Shown piece by piece: positions 17,704 through 26,118 of a DNA stretch of 26,635 nt. Source of the DNA: an uncultured Coriobacteriaceae bacterium (GTDB taxonomy: Bacteria > Actinomycetota > Coriobacteriia > Coriobacteriales > Atopobiaceae); assembly GCA_900551595.1 (NCBI GenBank), contig URWR01000003.1:1-26635 (forward strand), written 5' to 3'. Each line of letters opens with the position of its first letter. Within the stretch, counting starts at the first letter, position 1. Under the pieces are notes generated by a model, which ran no database searches, had not been told where the DNA came from, and saw only the letters and a program-made list of their open reading frames with translations. Position numbers and translations under genes: made by a program.

Positions 17704-18175
17704 CTACTGCTGAGTAGAAGAAGTTGCCCCATCCGCCGTAGATGTCGAAGAGGATGCAACCTGATCTTCAAGCGTAATCTTTTCTGTCTCTGTAGGAGCC
17801 ACCATGCCGTAGTTTTGTGTAGCGATCCTATCGATACGTGTTGAACTTGAAAGCGTCGATGCGCTTATCGCTTTTTGTTGCCTGTGCAGAAGCAATTTGT
17901 GTGCGAAGGTCTTCGTTGGCAGTAAGGCTACTTACTGTCGCCGAATAGAGTGCTACACGGGCTAATCCCAAAACTATGAAGATGGCAACTGCAATGAGCA
18001 CCACGCGAACACGGAGCAAAAACTCAGGGGAAACCCCTTCACGGACCCTAGCATCAAGTCCCGCGCCCTCGACTACCTCGAAAGACGGTCGAAGTGGCAT
18101 ACGCTCTACAGTATGTTGTGACCGCCTCCTCTCGGCGGTCTCGAGACGCTGAGCCTCGGAGCCTTGGTATCTCAT
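17704..18175 (-). pseudogene. ftsL: FtsL-like division protein, interrupted by a frameshift
   Basis: The start at 18175 has AAGGGGAG upstream. The first frame runs 115 residues to a stop at 17828: a charged N-terminus, one membrane helix (VVLIAVAIFIVLGLARVALYS divided near residues 57-77) and a coiled coil (LTANEDLRTQIASAQAT). The continuation lies one base over, in the frame ending at 17704, with TLSSSTRIDRIATQNYGMV, the RIxxIAxxxxGM ending typical of FtsL, then a Ser/Thr tail. Dropping one base from a run of five A's (plus-strand T's at 17872-17876) would restore about 156 residues. FtsL partners FtsQ and activates FtsW/FtsI, and is normally important for division, so a sequencing or assembly error is as likely as a real mutation. 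The FtsL identity rests on position and topology more than sequence. Confidence 0.72.
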
Positions 18176-18354
18176 GATCTCCCCTTCGTGCAAGTCGCTT
18201 AACAAGCAACTCCGGCCGGTCACCTAAGACCGAGTGGTGCGAAATAGTGCGATGGTTGTACGTTTAAGCTTCGTCGTAGTACGGTAGTGGTGCATTTCCC
18301 TTTATGCACGAGGTCCTGAGACCTTGGTGCCTGTTTGAGCAAAGACCTTTGTCG
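18176..18354 (-). other. rsmH-ftsL spacer with overlapping hairpins
   Basis: A 179-base stretch with no supported gene. On the minus-strand RNA there are two strong stem-loops that share bases. One pairs GCAC and AGGTC with GACCT and GTGC (18306-18330). The other pairs GTGCAT with ATGCAC around an eight-base loop (about 18290-18309). Their shared GTGC means they cannot both form fully. Neither is followed by a run of U, so a simple terminator is unlikely. Confidence 0.4.
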
Positions 18355-19311
18355 TTAAACCTCGCATCTTATGGCGACACGGGTCTTCGCGCTTCGCGCT
18401 CGTGGGTTTGAGCGCACCTCCTCGTCAGATGCAACGAGGGGCTTTTTTGTCTTCACGCGAAGTGCCGGCACATTTCCACACACGCACACCGGAAAATCTG
18501 GTGGGCAAGTGCAGCCGCGAGAGAGCTCGGAGAAGACGTGTTTGACGATGCGATCCTCCAGCGAGTGGTAGCTAATAACACAGATCCTCCCGCCAGGGTT
18601 AAGCCAGCGCACTGCCGCGCGCAAGCCACGTTCGAGCACCTCAAGCTCATGGTTCACCTCAATACGCAAGGCTTGGAAGGTCTTGCGTGCTGGATGATGA
18701 CCGTGACGCCTATCAGCTGCAGGAATGGCTGCTTTAACCACGTCAACCAATTCAAATGTGGTTTGGATTGGTTGTTTTGCTCGACGGCGTACAATTTCTC
18801 GTGCTATACGAGATGCATGCCGCTCATCGCCGTAGGTTCGCAGAATCCGGATGAGGTCGGTTTCGTTATAGGTGTTAATGACCTCAGCTGCGGTTGTGGT
18901 ACATACATCCGGAGACATGCGCATATCGAGCGGAGCGTCCTCGTTATATGAGAAGCCCCTTTCGGCAATGTCGAGCTGTGGCGAAGAAACACCGAGGTCA
19001 AATAAGAAGCAATCGACCCCGTCTATCTCTGCCTCAACGAGAAGATCGTCGAGTTCGCCAAAATTCCCTTTAAGGAAGAGATGGTTCCCCTCTGGAACCT
19101 CGCGCTCAAAACGCTCGGTTGCTGCGGTAAGAGCCATATCATCCTGATCGATGCCAATAGAGAGACCATCTGGCGCTATACGCTGAGCGAGAGCGACCGT
19201 ATGGCCAGCTCCCCCTAACGTGCAATCACAGACGATGTCTCCTTTGTGAGGGTCCAATGCGTTCAGAACCTCTTGAAGCATCACGGGTACGTGCCGGTAT
19301 TCCTCTGTCAA
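18355..19311 (-). CDS. rsmH: 16S rRNA (cytosine(1402)-N(4))-methyltransferase RsmH (MraW)
   Basis: A 318-residue SAM-dependent methyltransferase acting on C1402 in the 16S rRNA decoding centre. It shows HVPVMLQEVLNAL at the N-terminus, the SAM motif DCTLGGAGHT (about residues 29-38), GIDQDD, FDLGVSSPQLD, RGFSYNEDAPLDMRM and, near the C-terminus, VISYHSLEDRIVKHVF; all are family hallmarks. A Cys cluster near residues 271-283 (CTCPPDFPVCVCG) is also common in RsmH. The start is a TTG at 19311 with GGGGGAAG a few bases upstream; there is no ATG before the conserved HVPVML. It lies 15 bp after mraZ. Confidence 0.95.
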   Translation of the reverse strand: MTEEYRHVPVMLQEVLNALDPHKGDIVCDCTLGGAGHTVALAQRIAPDGLSIGIDQDDMALTAATERFEREVPEGNHLFLKGNFGELDDLLVEAEIDGVDCFLFDLGVSSPQLDIAERGFSYNEDAPLDMRMSPDVCTTTAAEVINTYNETDLIRILRTYGDERHASRIAREIVRRRAKQPIQTTFELVDVVKAAIPAADRRHGHHPARKTFQALRIEVNHELEVLERGLRAAVRWLNPGGRICVISYHSLEDRIVKHVFSELSRGCTCPPDFPVCVCGNVPALRVKTKKPLVASDEEVRSNPRARSAKTRVAIRCEV

Positions 19312-19326
19312 GACGCTTCCCCCTTT

Positions 19327-19773
19327 TTATTTTTCGTAGAGCAAAGACTCAAAGTCATCATCAAAGGCTTCCTGAGCTTTATTCCATTTCTCAGCATTCC
19401 AAACCTCGAAATGGTCATAAGCGCCAATCACCACAACGTCACCTTCGAGTCCAAGCTTCTGACGCCTTCCAGGCCGAGCGTTATCGATTTTGCCAAGCGC
19501 AACTCGCCCGGCCGAATCGATATCAACCTCAACGGAATTGGCGGTTATGCCAACTCGAAGACGTTTATCAGCCTGGTTGCGGGGATTAAAACCCTGACCG
19601 TCCCGCTCAAAGAGCGATTCGATCCAGGAATTAAACCCCTCAGGGGTAAAGCCATTCACGCAATCACCGTAGGGAACAAGTACGATCTTCTTGTCCATCT
19701 GTTTTCTAAACGAGGCGGGAAGCGTTACACGCGCTTTGGCATCTACCGTCATCGGAAAGGTGCCCAGCAACAT
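19327..19773 (-). CDS. mraZ: Transcriptional regulator MraZ
   Basis: A 148-residue protein made of two SpoVT-AbrB-like swapped-hairpin halves. It begins with LLGTFPMTVDAKARVTLPASFR, split over residues 2-23, the MraZ signature (usually DxKGRxxxP). The second half has VEVDIDSAGRVALG, the repeat of the same motif. MraZ binds direct repeats upstream of its own gene and controls the dcw operon; in E. coli it represses, in mollicutes it can activate. It is the first gene of the cluster, with GGAGGGG before the ATG. Candidate binding repeats lie just upstream. Confidence 0.95.
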   Translation of the reverse strand: MLLGTFPMTVDAKARVTLPASFRKQMDKKIVLVPYGDCVNGFTPEGFNSWIESLFERDGQGFNPRNQADKRLRVGITANSVEVDIDSAGRVALGKIDNARPGRRQKLGLEGDVVVIGAYDHFEVWNAEKWNKAQEAFDDDFESLLYEK

Positions 19774-19828
19774 GTTGTCCCCTCCTTCCCCGAACGAATA
19801 CAGGTGTCCTCTGGTGAGGCGTGGGACT

Positions 19829-19859
19829 ACTATACGTCAAATGCCACACTTTGCCCCAC
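19829..19859 (-). promoter_or_regulatory. Candidate mraZ promoter with MraZ-box repeats
   Basis: On the minus strand a TATAGT -10-like hexamer (19829-19834) lies about 55 bases before the mraZ ATG. In place of a good -35 there are two G-rich direct repeats, GTGGGG (19854-19859) and GTGTGG (19844-19849), exactly 10 bp apart. This fits the known MraZ operator pattern of TGGGN-type repeats with one-helical-turn spacing. The assignment is by pattern only. Confidence 0.5.
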
Positions 19860-20097
19860 CAGAAAACACAATCCGACATTTTTTGTCCCTTCAATGGTTT
19901 AGGATCTTTCAATCTGTTGGCAACCCCCACCAGATATTGGGGTTGTCACCGTCTCTAGACACTAGAGCGGAACAAACCCTCAACTTCCGGTGAACATAAT
20001 TGTGTCGGTGTGGTGAATCCCCTGGTCAGGCATGGTGAGAGGAGAAGTTATTCATCCATGGAATAGTATTTCACCAGGTAAATGCCGGTAAGTAAGA

Positions 20098-20121
20098 CCA
20101 TACGCAATCATTTACGTATGG
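20098..20121 (-). terminator. Possible terminator downstream of xerD
   Basis: A seven-bp stem, CCATACG and CGTATGG, with a ten-base loop lies about 50 bases after the xerD stop. The following minus-strand sequence is only modestly T-rich, so termination is plausible but weakly supported. Confidence 0.3.
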
Positions 20122-20169
20122 CATGAAATGTTGCTAAGCCTCAATGTTTAAGTGATGGTGAGCTAAGAG

Positions 20170-21075
20170 TTAGAGCTTTTCTTCGTGAGCGCGTGGATGC
20201 GCGCAGAGGTATGTCATACGAATATGCGTTCTATCAACATGGGTGTAAAGCTGTGTGGTAGAGACACTTGCATGGCCAAGCAGCTCTTGCACAACACGCA
20301 AATCAGCACCGCCCTCTAAAAGGTGGGTCGCAAAACTATGTCTCAACGTATGAGGATGGAGACCCTCGAGTCCGACTAACCGCCCGCGCTTTGCAACAAT
20401 CATGTGCACTGCTTGGCGGGTTATACGCCCACCGCGCGCATTGAGAAAAACTGCTCCACCCGATCGTTGCGAAGCAAGCACGCCACGCGCATTGTCTAAA
20501 TACTCTGTAAGAGCGCCCTTGGCAGTCCCAACAAGAGGTACTAAACGCTCTTTTGAGCCTTTGCCAAAAACACGAACAATTTCATCGGCAAGTGAAACCG
20601 ATACGAGATCGAGTCCGCAGAGCTCTGAAACACGTAGACCACAGCCATACAAAACCTCAAGAATGGCACGATCACGCATATCGGTAGATCTTGTGCCAAA
20701 CGGTTGATCCAAAAGGCGCATGGCGTCTTCGGGAGAAATAACATCTGGAAGTGTTTCTGGAGCTTTAGGGAGTGGAAGCTCTGCCGTAGGAAAGTTCTTA
20801 GTAATTTGTTCTGCCACCATAAAACGATGAAACCCTTTAATTGCAGACAGGGCTCGTTCCACAGAAGATGGCGCAAGGCCCACATCACGCAATGCTGCGA
20901 TGTGGGCCTCAACGATGTTTCTAGTTACGTCATCTGGATTATGAATGTCCTGCTCAGCAAGGTAGGTAATATACCGTGTGAGATCGCGTCCGTATGATTC
21001 GATCGTGTTCAAAGAACTGCCCCGCTCAACCGTGAGATAGCTGAGATATTCCTCACGCGCACGAGCAAGATCCAT
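20170..21075 (-). CDS. xerD: Tyrosine recombinase XerD-type
   Basis: A 301-residue site-specific recombinase. The N-terminal SAM-like core-binding domain (about residues 1-95) begins with YLSYLTVERGSSLNTIESYGRDL. The C-terminal catalytic domain has the Arg in LYGCGLRVSELCGL, a Lys in VFGKGSKERLVPL, HPHTLRHSFATHLL (His-x-x-Arg) and LLGHASVSTTQLYTHV with the nucleophilic Tyr. With a XerC-like partner it resolves chromosome dimers at dif. No phage or transposon genes are nearby, and pyrG-xerD linkage is usual in actinobacteria, so this is the housekeeping enzyme. The start at 21075 (MDLARAREEYL) was preferred to a further upstream ATG at 21153 that overlaps pyrG and adds unrelated residues. Confidence 0.92.
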   Translation of the reverse strand: MDLARAREEYLSYLTVERGSSLNTIESYGRDLTRYITYLAEQDIHNPDDVTRNIVEAHIAALRDVGLAPSSVERALSAIKGFHRFMVAEQITKNFPTAELPLPKAPETLPDVISPEDAMRLLDQPFGTRSTDMRDRAILEVLYGCGLRVSELCGLDLVSVSLADEIVRVFGKGSKERLVPLVGTAKGALTEYLDNARGVLASQRSGGAVFLNARGGRITRQAVHMIVAKRGRLVGLEGLHPHTLRHSFATHLLEGGADLRVVQELLGHASVSTTQLYTHVDRTHIRMTYLCAHPRAHEEKL

Positions 21076-21127
21076 ACGGCAGCAAACCTTCTTATACGAC
21101 GACAACCAAAGAGATTCGTTATCTAGT

Positions 21128-22888
<1,761 letters not shown>

Positions 22889-23018
22889 TTAGCATGTAAC
22901 AATACCCACATTTTTATTCCACTGCATGTCCTCGAACTCATGGAGCTTTACAAGCATTCCTTTTACAATAGCCCGCTTATACCATGGCAGGCTTAAAATA
23001 AGTCCTTCTCGATGGTTT

Positions 23019-23047
23019 CTGTCAGCTACACTATCGGTTGTTATACA
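23019..23047 (+). promoter_or_regulatory. Candidate promoter of the DUF1846 gene
   Basis: CTGTCA (23019-23024) and TATACA (23042-23047) are separated by 17 bases and each match four of six positions of the sigma-70 consensus. They lie 36-64 bases before the ATG at 23083. The rest of the 287-base divergent spacer (22796-23082) shows nothing else clear; no confident pyrG promoter was found. Confidence 0.4.
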
Positions 23048-23082
23048 TACAGGTAAAACCTCTTCGTGAAAGGATTTAGAGC

Positions 23083-24564
23083 ATGCGCACGGGCTTTGAT
23101 AACGAGAAATACATTTCCTTACAAACTGCCCGCATTAAGGAACGCATTGCTCAGTTTGGTGGCAAACTCTACCTCGAGTTTGGTGGCAAATTATTCGACG
23201 ATTACCATGCAAGTCGAGTGCTTCCGGGCTTTGAGCCCGATACGAAATTTCGCATGCTCTCTGCTCTTGCAAACGACATGGAAATACTCATTGCAGTAAG
23301 CGCCGAAGATATTGAGCGTGGAAAAGTCCGCGGTGACTTGGGTATCACGTACGACGAAGAGGCGCTGCGCCTTGCAGATATTTTCCGTTCCAAAGGTCTT
23401 CTTGTCCGCTCAGTCGTACTTACACGATATGCTTCTCAGCCTGCTGCCGACGTTTTTCGTCGCCGCCTTCGTGAGCTTGGTGTACCGTGCTGTTTGCACT
23501 ACCCTATCGACGGCTATCCACACAACATTGATTTAATCGTTTCAGAAAATGGCTATGGCAAAAATGAGTTTGTCAAAACCGAACGCCCGCTTGTAGTAGT
23601 AACAGCCCCAGGCCCCGGGTCGGGAAAACTTGCCACATGCCTTTCTCAGCTCTATCACGAGAATCGCCATGGTGTAGCCGCAGGATACGCAAAATTTGAA
23701 ACATTCCCCATTTGGAATTTGCCACTCAATCATCCCGTCAATATTGCCTATGAAGCAGCGACGGTAGATTTGGACGACTCCAACATTATCGATCCGTTCC
23801 ATCTTGAAGCACATGGTCAAACGACGGTGAATTATAACCGCGATGTGGCTGCATTTCCGGTCCTTAAAGCCATGATGGAACGCATTATGGGTGAAAGCCC
23901 TTATCAAAGCCCTACTGATATGGGCGTCAATATGGCTGGCATGGCCATTATCGATGATGAGGCATGTTGTCAGGCGGCCAAAATGGAGATCGTGCGTCGC
24001 TATTTCCAAGCTGCTGAGCAGTTCAAACGCACTGGTATGGGAAAAGAACAAGTGGATCGCTTGCTCAATCTCATGAAAAAAGCCGGCATCAATGAAGACT
24101 TCTCCCCTGCACGTTCCGCAGCACTTCTTAAAGAGGAAACCACCGGTTTGCCCGCTGGCGCCATGATGCTTTCTGACGGCACCATCGTAACCGGCAAAAC
24201 TTCCACTCGCCTTGGCGCTGCAAGCTCTCTTCTCATGAATGCCCTGAAAGCGGCCACTGGTGTAGATATGGAGCTCGAGGTTATTACTGATGAAGCCATT
24301 GAGCCTATTCAGCGGCTCAAGACCAAGAGTCTTGGTTCACGCAATCCTCGCCTGCATCCTGATGAGACACTCATCGCCCTTTCTATCAGCTCTGCCACCA
24401 GTGAGCTGGCAGCAAAGGTACTAGGAGGCCTCAAGATGCTCCGCGGCTGCGATGCATTTTTCTCCGTCATCGTTTCTGCTCGTGATGAGGAAACCTATCG
24501 CCGCCTTGGCATAAATATATGCTGCGAACCGAAGTATGAAAAAGGCTGGCACATCAGGAATTAG
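23083..24564 (+). CDS. DUF1846 family protein of unknown function
   Basis: A 493-residue soluble protein matching the DUF1846 family, which is common in Firmicutes and host-associated actinobacteria. Conserved-looking stretches are the N-terminal GGKLYLEFGGKLFDDYHASRVLPGF split over residues 26-50, VVTAPGPGSGKLATCLSQLYHE (about 173-194), which resembles a nucleotide-binding loop, a central PVNIAYEAATVDLDDSN and TDMGVNMAGMAIIDDEAC. Crystal structures of family members exist but no reaction is established. The length is typical for the family. It is the only complete plus-strand gene here, transcribed divergently from pyrG and convergently with the recN remnant, which ends only 20 bp after it. 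The family call is confident; the role is not inferred. Confidence 0.85.
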   Translation: MRTGFDNEKYISLQTARIKERIAQFGGKLYLEFGGKLFDDYHASRVLPGFEPDTKFRMLSALANDMEILIAVSAEDIERGKVRGDLGITYDEEALRLADIFRSKGLLVRSVVLTRYASQPAADVFRRRLRELGVPCCLHYPIDGYPHNIDLIVSENGYGKNEFVKTERPLVVVTAPGPGSGKLATCLSQLYHENRHGVAAGYAKFETFPIWNLPLNHPVNIAYEAATVDLDDSNIIDPFHLEAHGQTTVNYNRDVAAFPVLKAMMERIMGESPYQSPTDMGVNMAGMAIIDDEACCQAAKMEIVRRYFQAAEQFKRTGMGKEQVDRLLNLMKKAGINEDFSPARSAALLKEETTGLPAGAMMLSDGTIVTGKTSTRLGAASSLLMNALKAATGVDMELEVITDEAIEPIQRLKTKSLGSRNPRLHPDETLIALSISSATSELAAKVLGGLKMLRGCDAFFSVIVSARDEETYRRLGINICCEPKYEKGWHIRN

Positions 24565-24584
24565 CCGAGGGGCCGCCGACCCAC

Positions 24585-25871
24585 TCACTCATCTGATTGT
24601 TGGGCTTGTTCAAGCATCTGTCGTGCAAGATCTTGTGATGAAGAAGATATCTCTCCGGAAAGCATTCGAGCTATTTCCTTCACGCGATCTTCCCCAGCAA
24701 GCTCAACAATCTCCGTTTCAGGAATACCCAGCGCGTCCGTATGTTTACGCACCAAATAGTGGCGCGTACCCATTACAGCCACCTGAGCCAAGTGGGTAAC
24801 CACAATCACCTGATGCGTTTTGGCAAGATCTGCAAGCACGAGTGCCAAAGCCCGCGCTGTTGCTCCGCCAACGCCAGCATCAACTTCATCAAAGACAAGG
24901 GTGTCAACGCCATCGGCGTTACCGAGCGCCACCTTACATGCCAGCATGACACGGCTCACCTCACCGCCTGATGCTATTTTTCGCAAGGGTCGTGCGCTCA
25001 TGCCTTCGGCGGGGCGGTAGAGCATCTCAACTTTGCTTGCTCCAGCAGGTCCCCACTGATCGCGCGGTAAAGATTCAATATCGATGCTTATTTCTGCAGT
25101 TCCCATTTCAAGGCGATGCATCTGATCACACACTTTTTGCGCAAGGCGCGGTGCAGCCTTTTGCCGTACTTCATCAAGATGCTGAGCAGCTGCCTTCAGG
25201 TGTACCTCTGCTTCTTCACAAGCCTTTTCGGCAGCCTCTTCTTCCTTGCGCATCAATTCCTGCGCTTCGGCAGAAAGGCTGTCGTAGGTCTGCTGCATCT
25301 GAGCGGTGGTTGCCTCAGCTTCGTCCTTTACGGATTTGGCTTCTGCGGCCTTGTTGGCGGCAACCTCAGCCTGCTCTTCGGCTTCCTGCTTGGCGTTTTC
25401 CAGTTCTTCGCGTGCGTTCTTGGTTTCGGTTACCAATTCGGCATCGTTTTCGTTAAGCCGCTCAAGCGTATTCCATGTGGTGGCAAACTGCTCAAATGAA
25501 GAAGCGCCCAGGATTACGTCGAGGAACCCGGTATTGCCCGAGCGATACATATCGCGAGCGCGGGTACCAAGCTTTTCCTGGTAGCCTTCAATTTCCCTGG
25601 TTTTCTGGTCTACCTTTTCCTGAGCTTCCTCCACCTTTTTTTCGGCGGCCTTCTGCTCGTCGATAGCCGTGTAGTAGTTATTCGAAGCCTCATCGAGCTT
25701 TTGCTGCATCTCGTTGAGTTTATTGAGCGCCTGCTGCGCTTCAGCCTGTTTTTCGGCGGCGGTAGGTTCTGCCAAAGCAACCGTAGTAGGCACGGCAAGA
25801 CCCGCAACAAGAACCACGGCCATTGCAGCCGAAGCAAGTGCTCGCTTATGTTTTGCGATAGAAATACCCAT
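24585..25871 (-). pseudogene. Chimera: NlpC/P60-type secreted coiled-coil N-terminus fused to the C-terminal half of RecN
   Basis: One 428-residue frame contains two unrelated parts. Residues 1-36 are a Sec signal peptide (hydrophobic ALASAAMAVVLVAGLAVPTT, then ALAEP). Residues 37 to about 212 are the coiled coil of CwlO/PcsB-like hydrolases, including LGTRARDMYRSG and the SGNTGFLDVILGASSFEQF region. From about residue 217 the sequence is RecN: coiled-coil end, then KIASGGEVSRVMLACK (ABC signature, about 298-313), VDTLVFDEVDAGVGG (Walker B, 322-336) and VVTHLAQVAVMG (H-loop). The RecN Walker A half and the NlpC/P60 catalytic domain are both missing, so neither activity is expected. Synteny (recN next to pyrG) suggests the RecN part is in its original place. 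The start has AGGAGG nine bases upstream. It is a true rearrangement or an assembly misjoin. Confidence 0.85.
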
Positions 25872-26118
25872 CGTGAGTTTCCTCCTGGTGGTGTTGTGGT
25901 GCGATTAAGCGATAGCTGGATCAGTTTAACAAGCAAACGGTTTGCGCCGCAACGCCACCGTGCCGTATTCAAAGTTTCAATGCGCAATATTCACAAATAG
26001 CACCAGGTCAAAGCCGTATGTGCATTTTACGCTTGAATTATGAACGCTCAAATTTCGCCTGTATAAACAAGAAAACCCGCCGAAGCGGGTTTTCGAAGAA
26101 TCATATGATAGCGATTCG
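25872..26118 (-). other. Leader region of the chimeric gene
   Basis: No gene is seen in these 247 bases. Besides the hairpin terminator of the upstream NlpC/P60 gene there is a palindrome GCAAACGGTTTGC (25933-25945), 62 bases before the ATG. A weak promoter candidate on the minus strand is TTGACC with a TATTGC-like hexamer 16 bases downstream (near 25990-26012). Confidence 0.35.
26072..26093 (-). terminator. Intrinsic terminator after the NlpC/P60 gene
   Basis: AAAACCCGC (26072-26080) and GCGGGTTTT (26085-26093) form a perfect nine-bp stem. On the minus strand the loop is TTCG, a very stable tetraloop, and the 3' arm ends in a run of T. It lies 25 bases downstream of the stop codon at 26119. 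Confidence 0.85.

Larger units (their letters stand above)
19774..20169 (-). other. Intergenic region between xerD and mraZ with several inverted repeats
   Basis: About 396 bases with no supported gene. It holds the candidate mraZ promoter, a CAACCCC/GGGGTTG hairpin (19921-19945), a six-bp CTCTAG-ACA-CTAGAG hairpin (19953-19967) and a CCATACG/CGTATGG hairpin (20098-20121) nearer to xerD. A second CTGGTGGGG copy (19925-19933) lies 71 bp upstream of the one at the mraZ box (19854-19862). Confidence 0.45.

Noticed and set aside
18176..18223. Earlier start for ftsL at 18223
   Set aside because: The ATG at 18175 has a clear AAGGGGAG site; the 16 extra residues have none.
19246..19902. 218-codon plus-strand frame across mraZ
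   Set aside because: Antisense to mraZ and its promoter; the real gene has a strong start site and conserved motifs.
23542..24051. 169-codon minus-strand frame inside the DUF1846 gene
   Set aside because: Shadow of the plus-strand gene; no similarity to any family seen.
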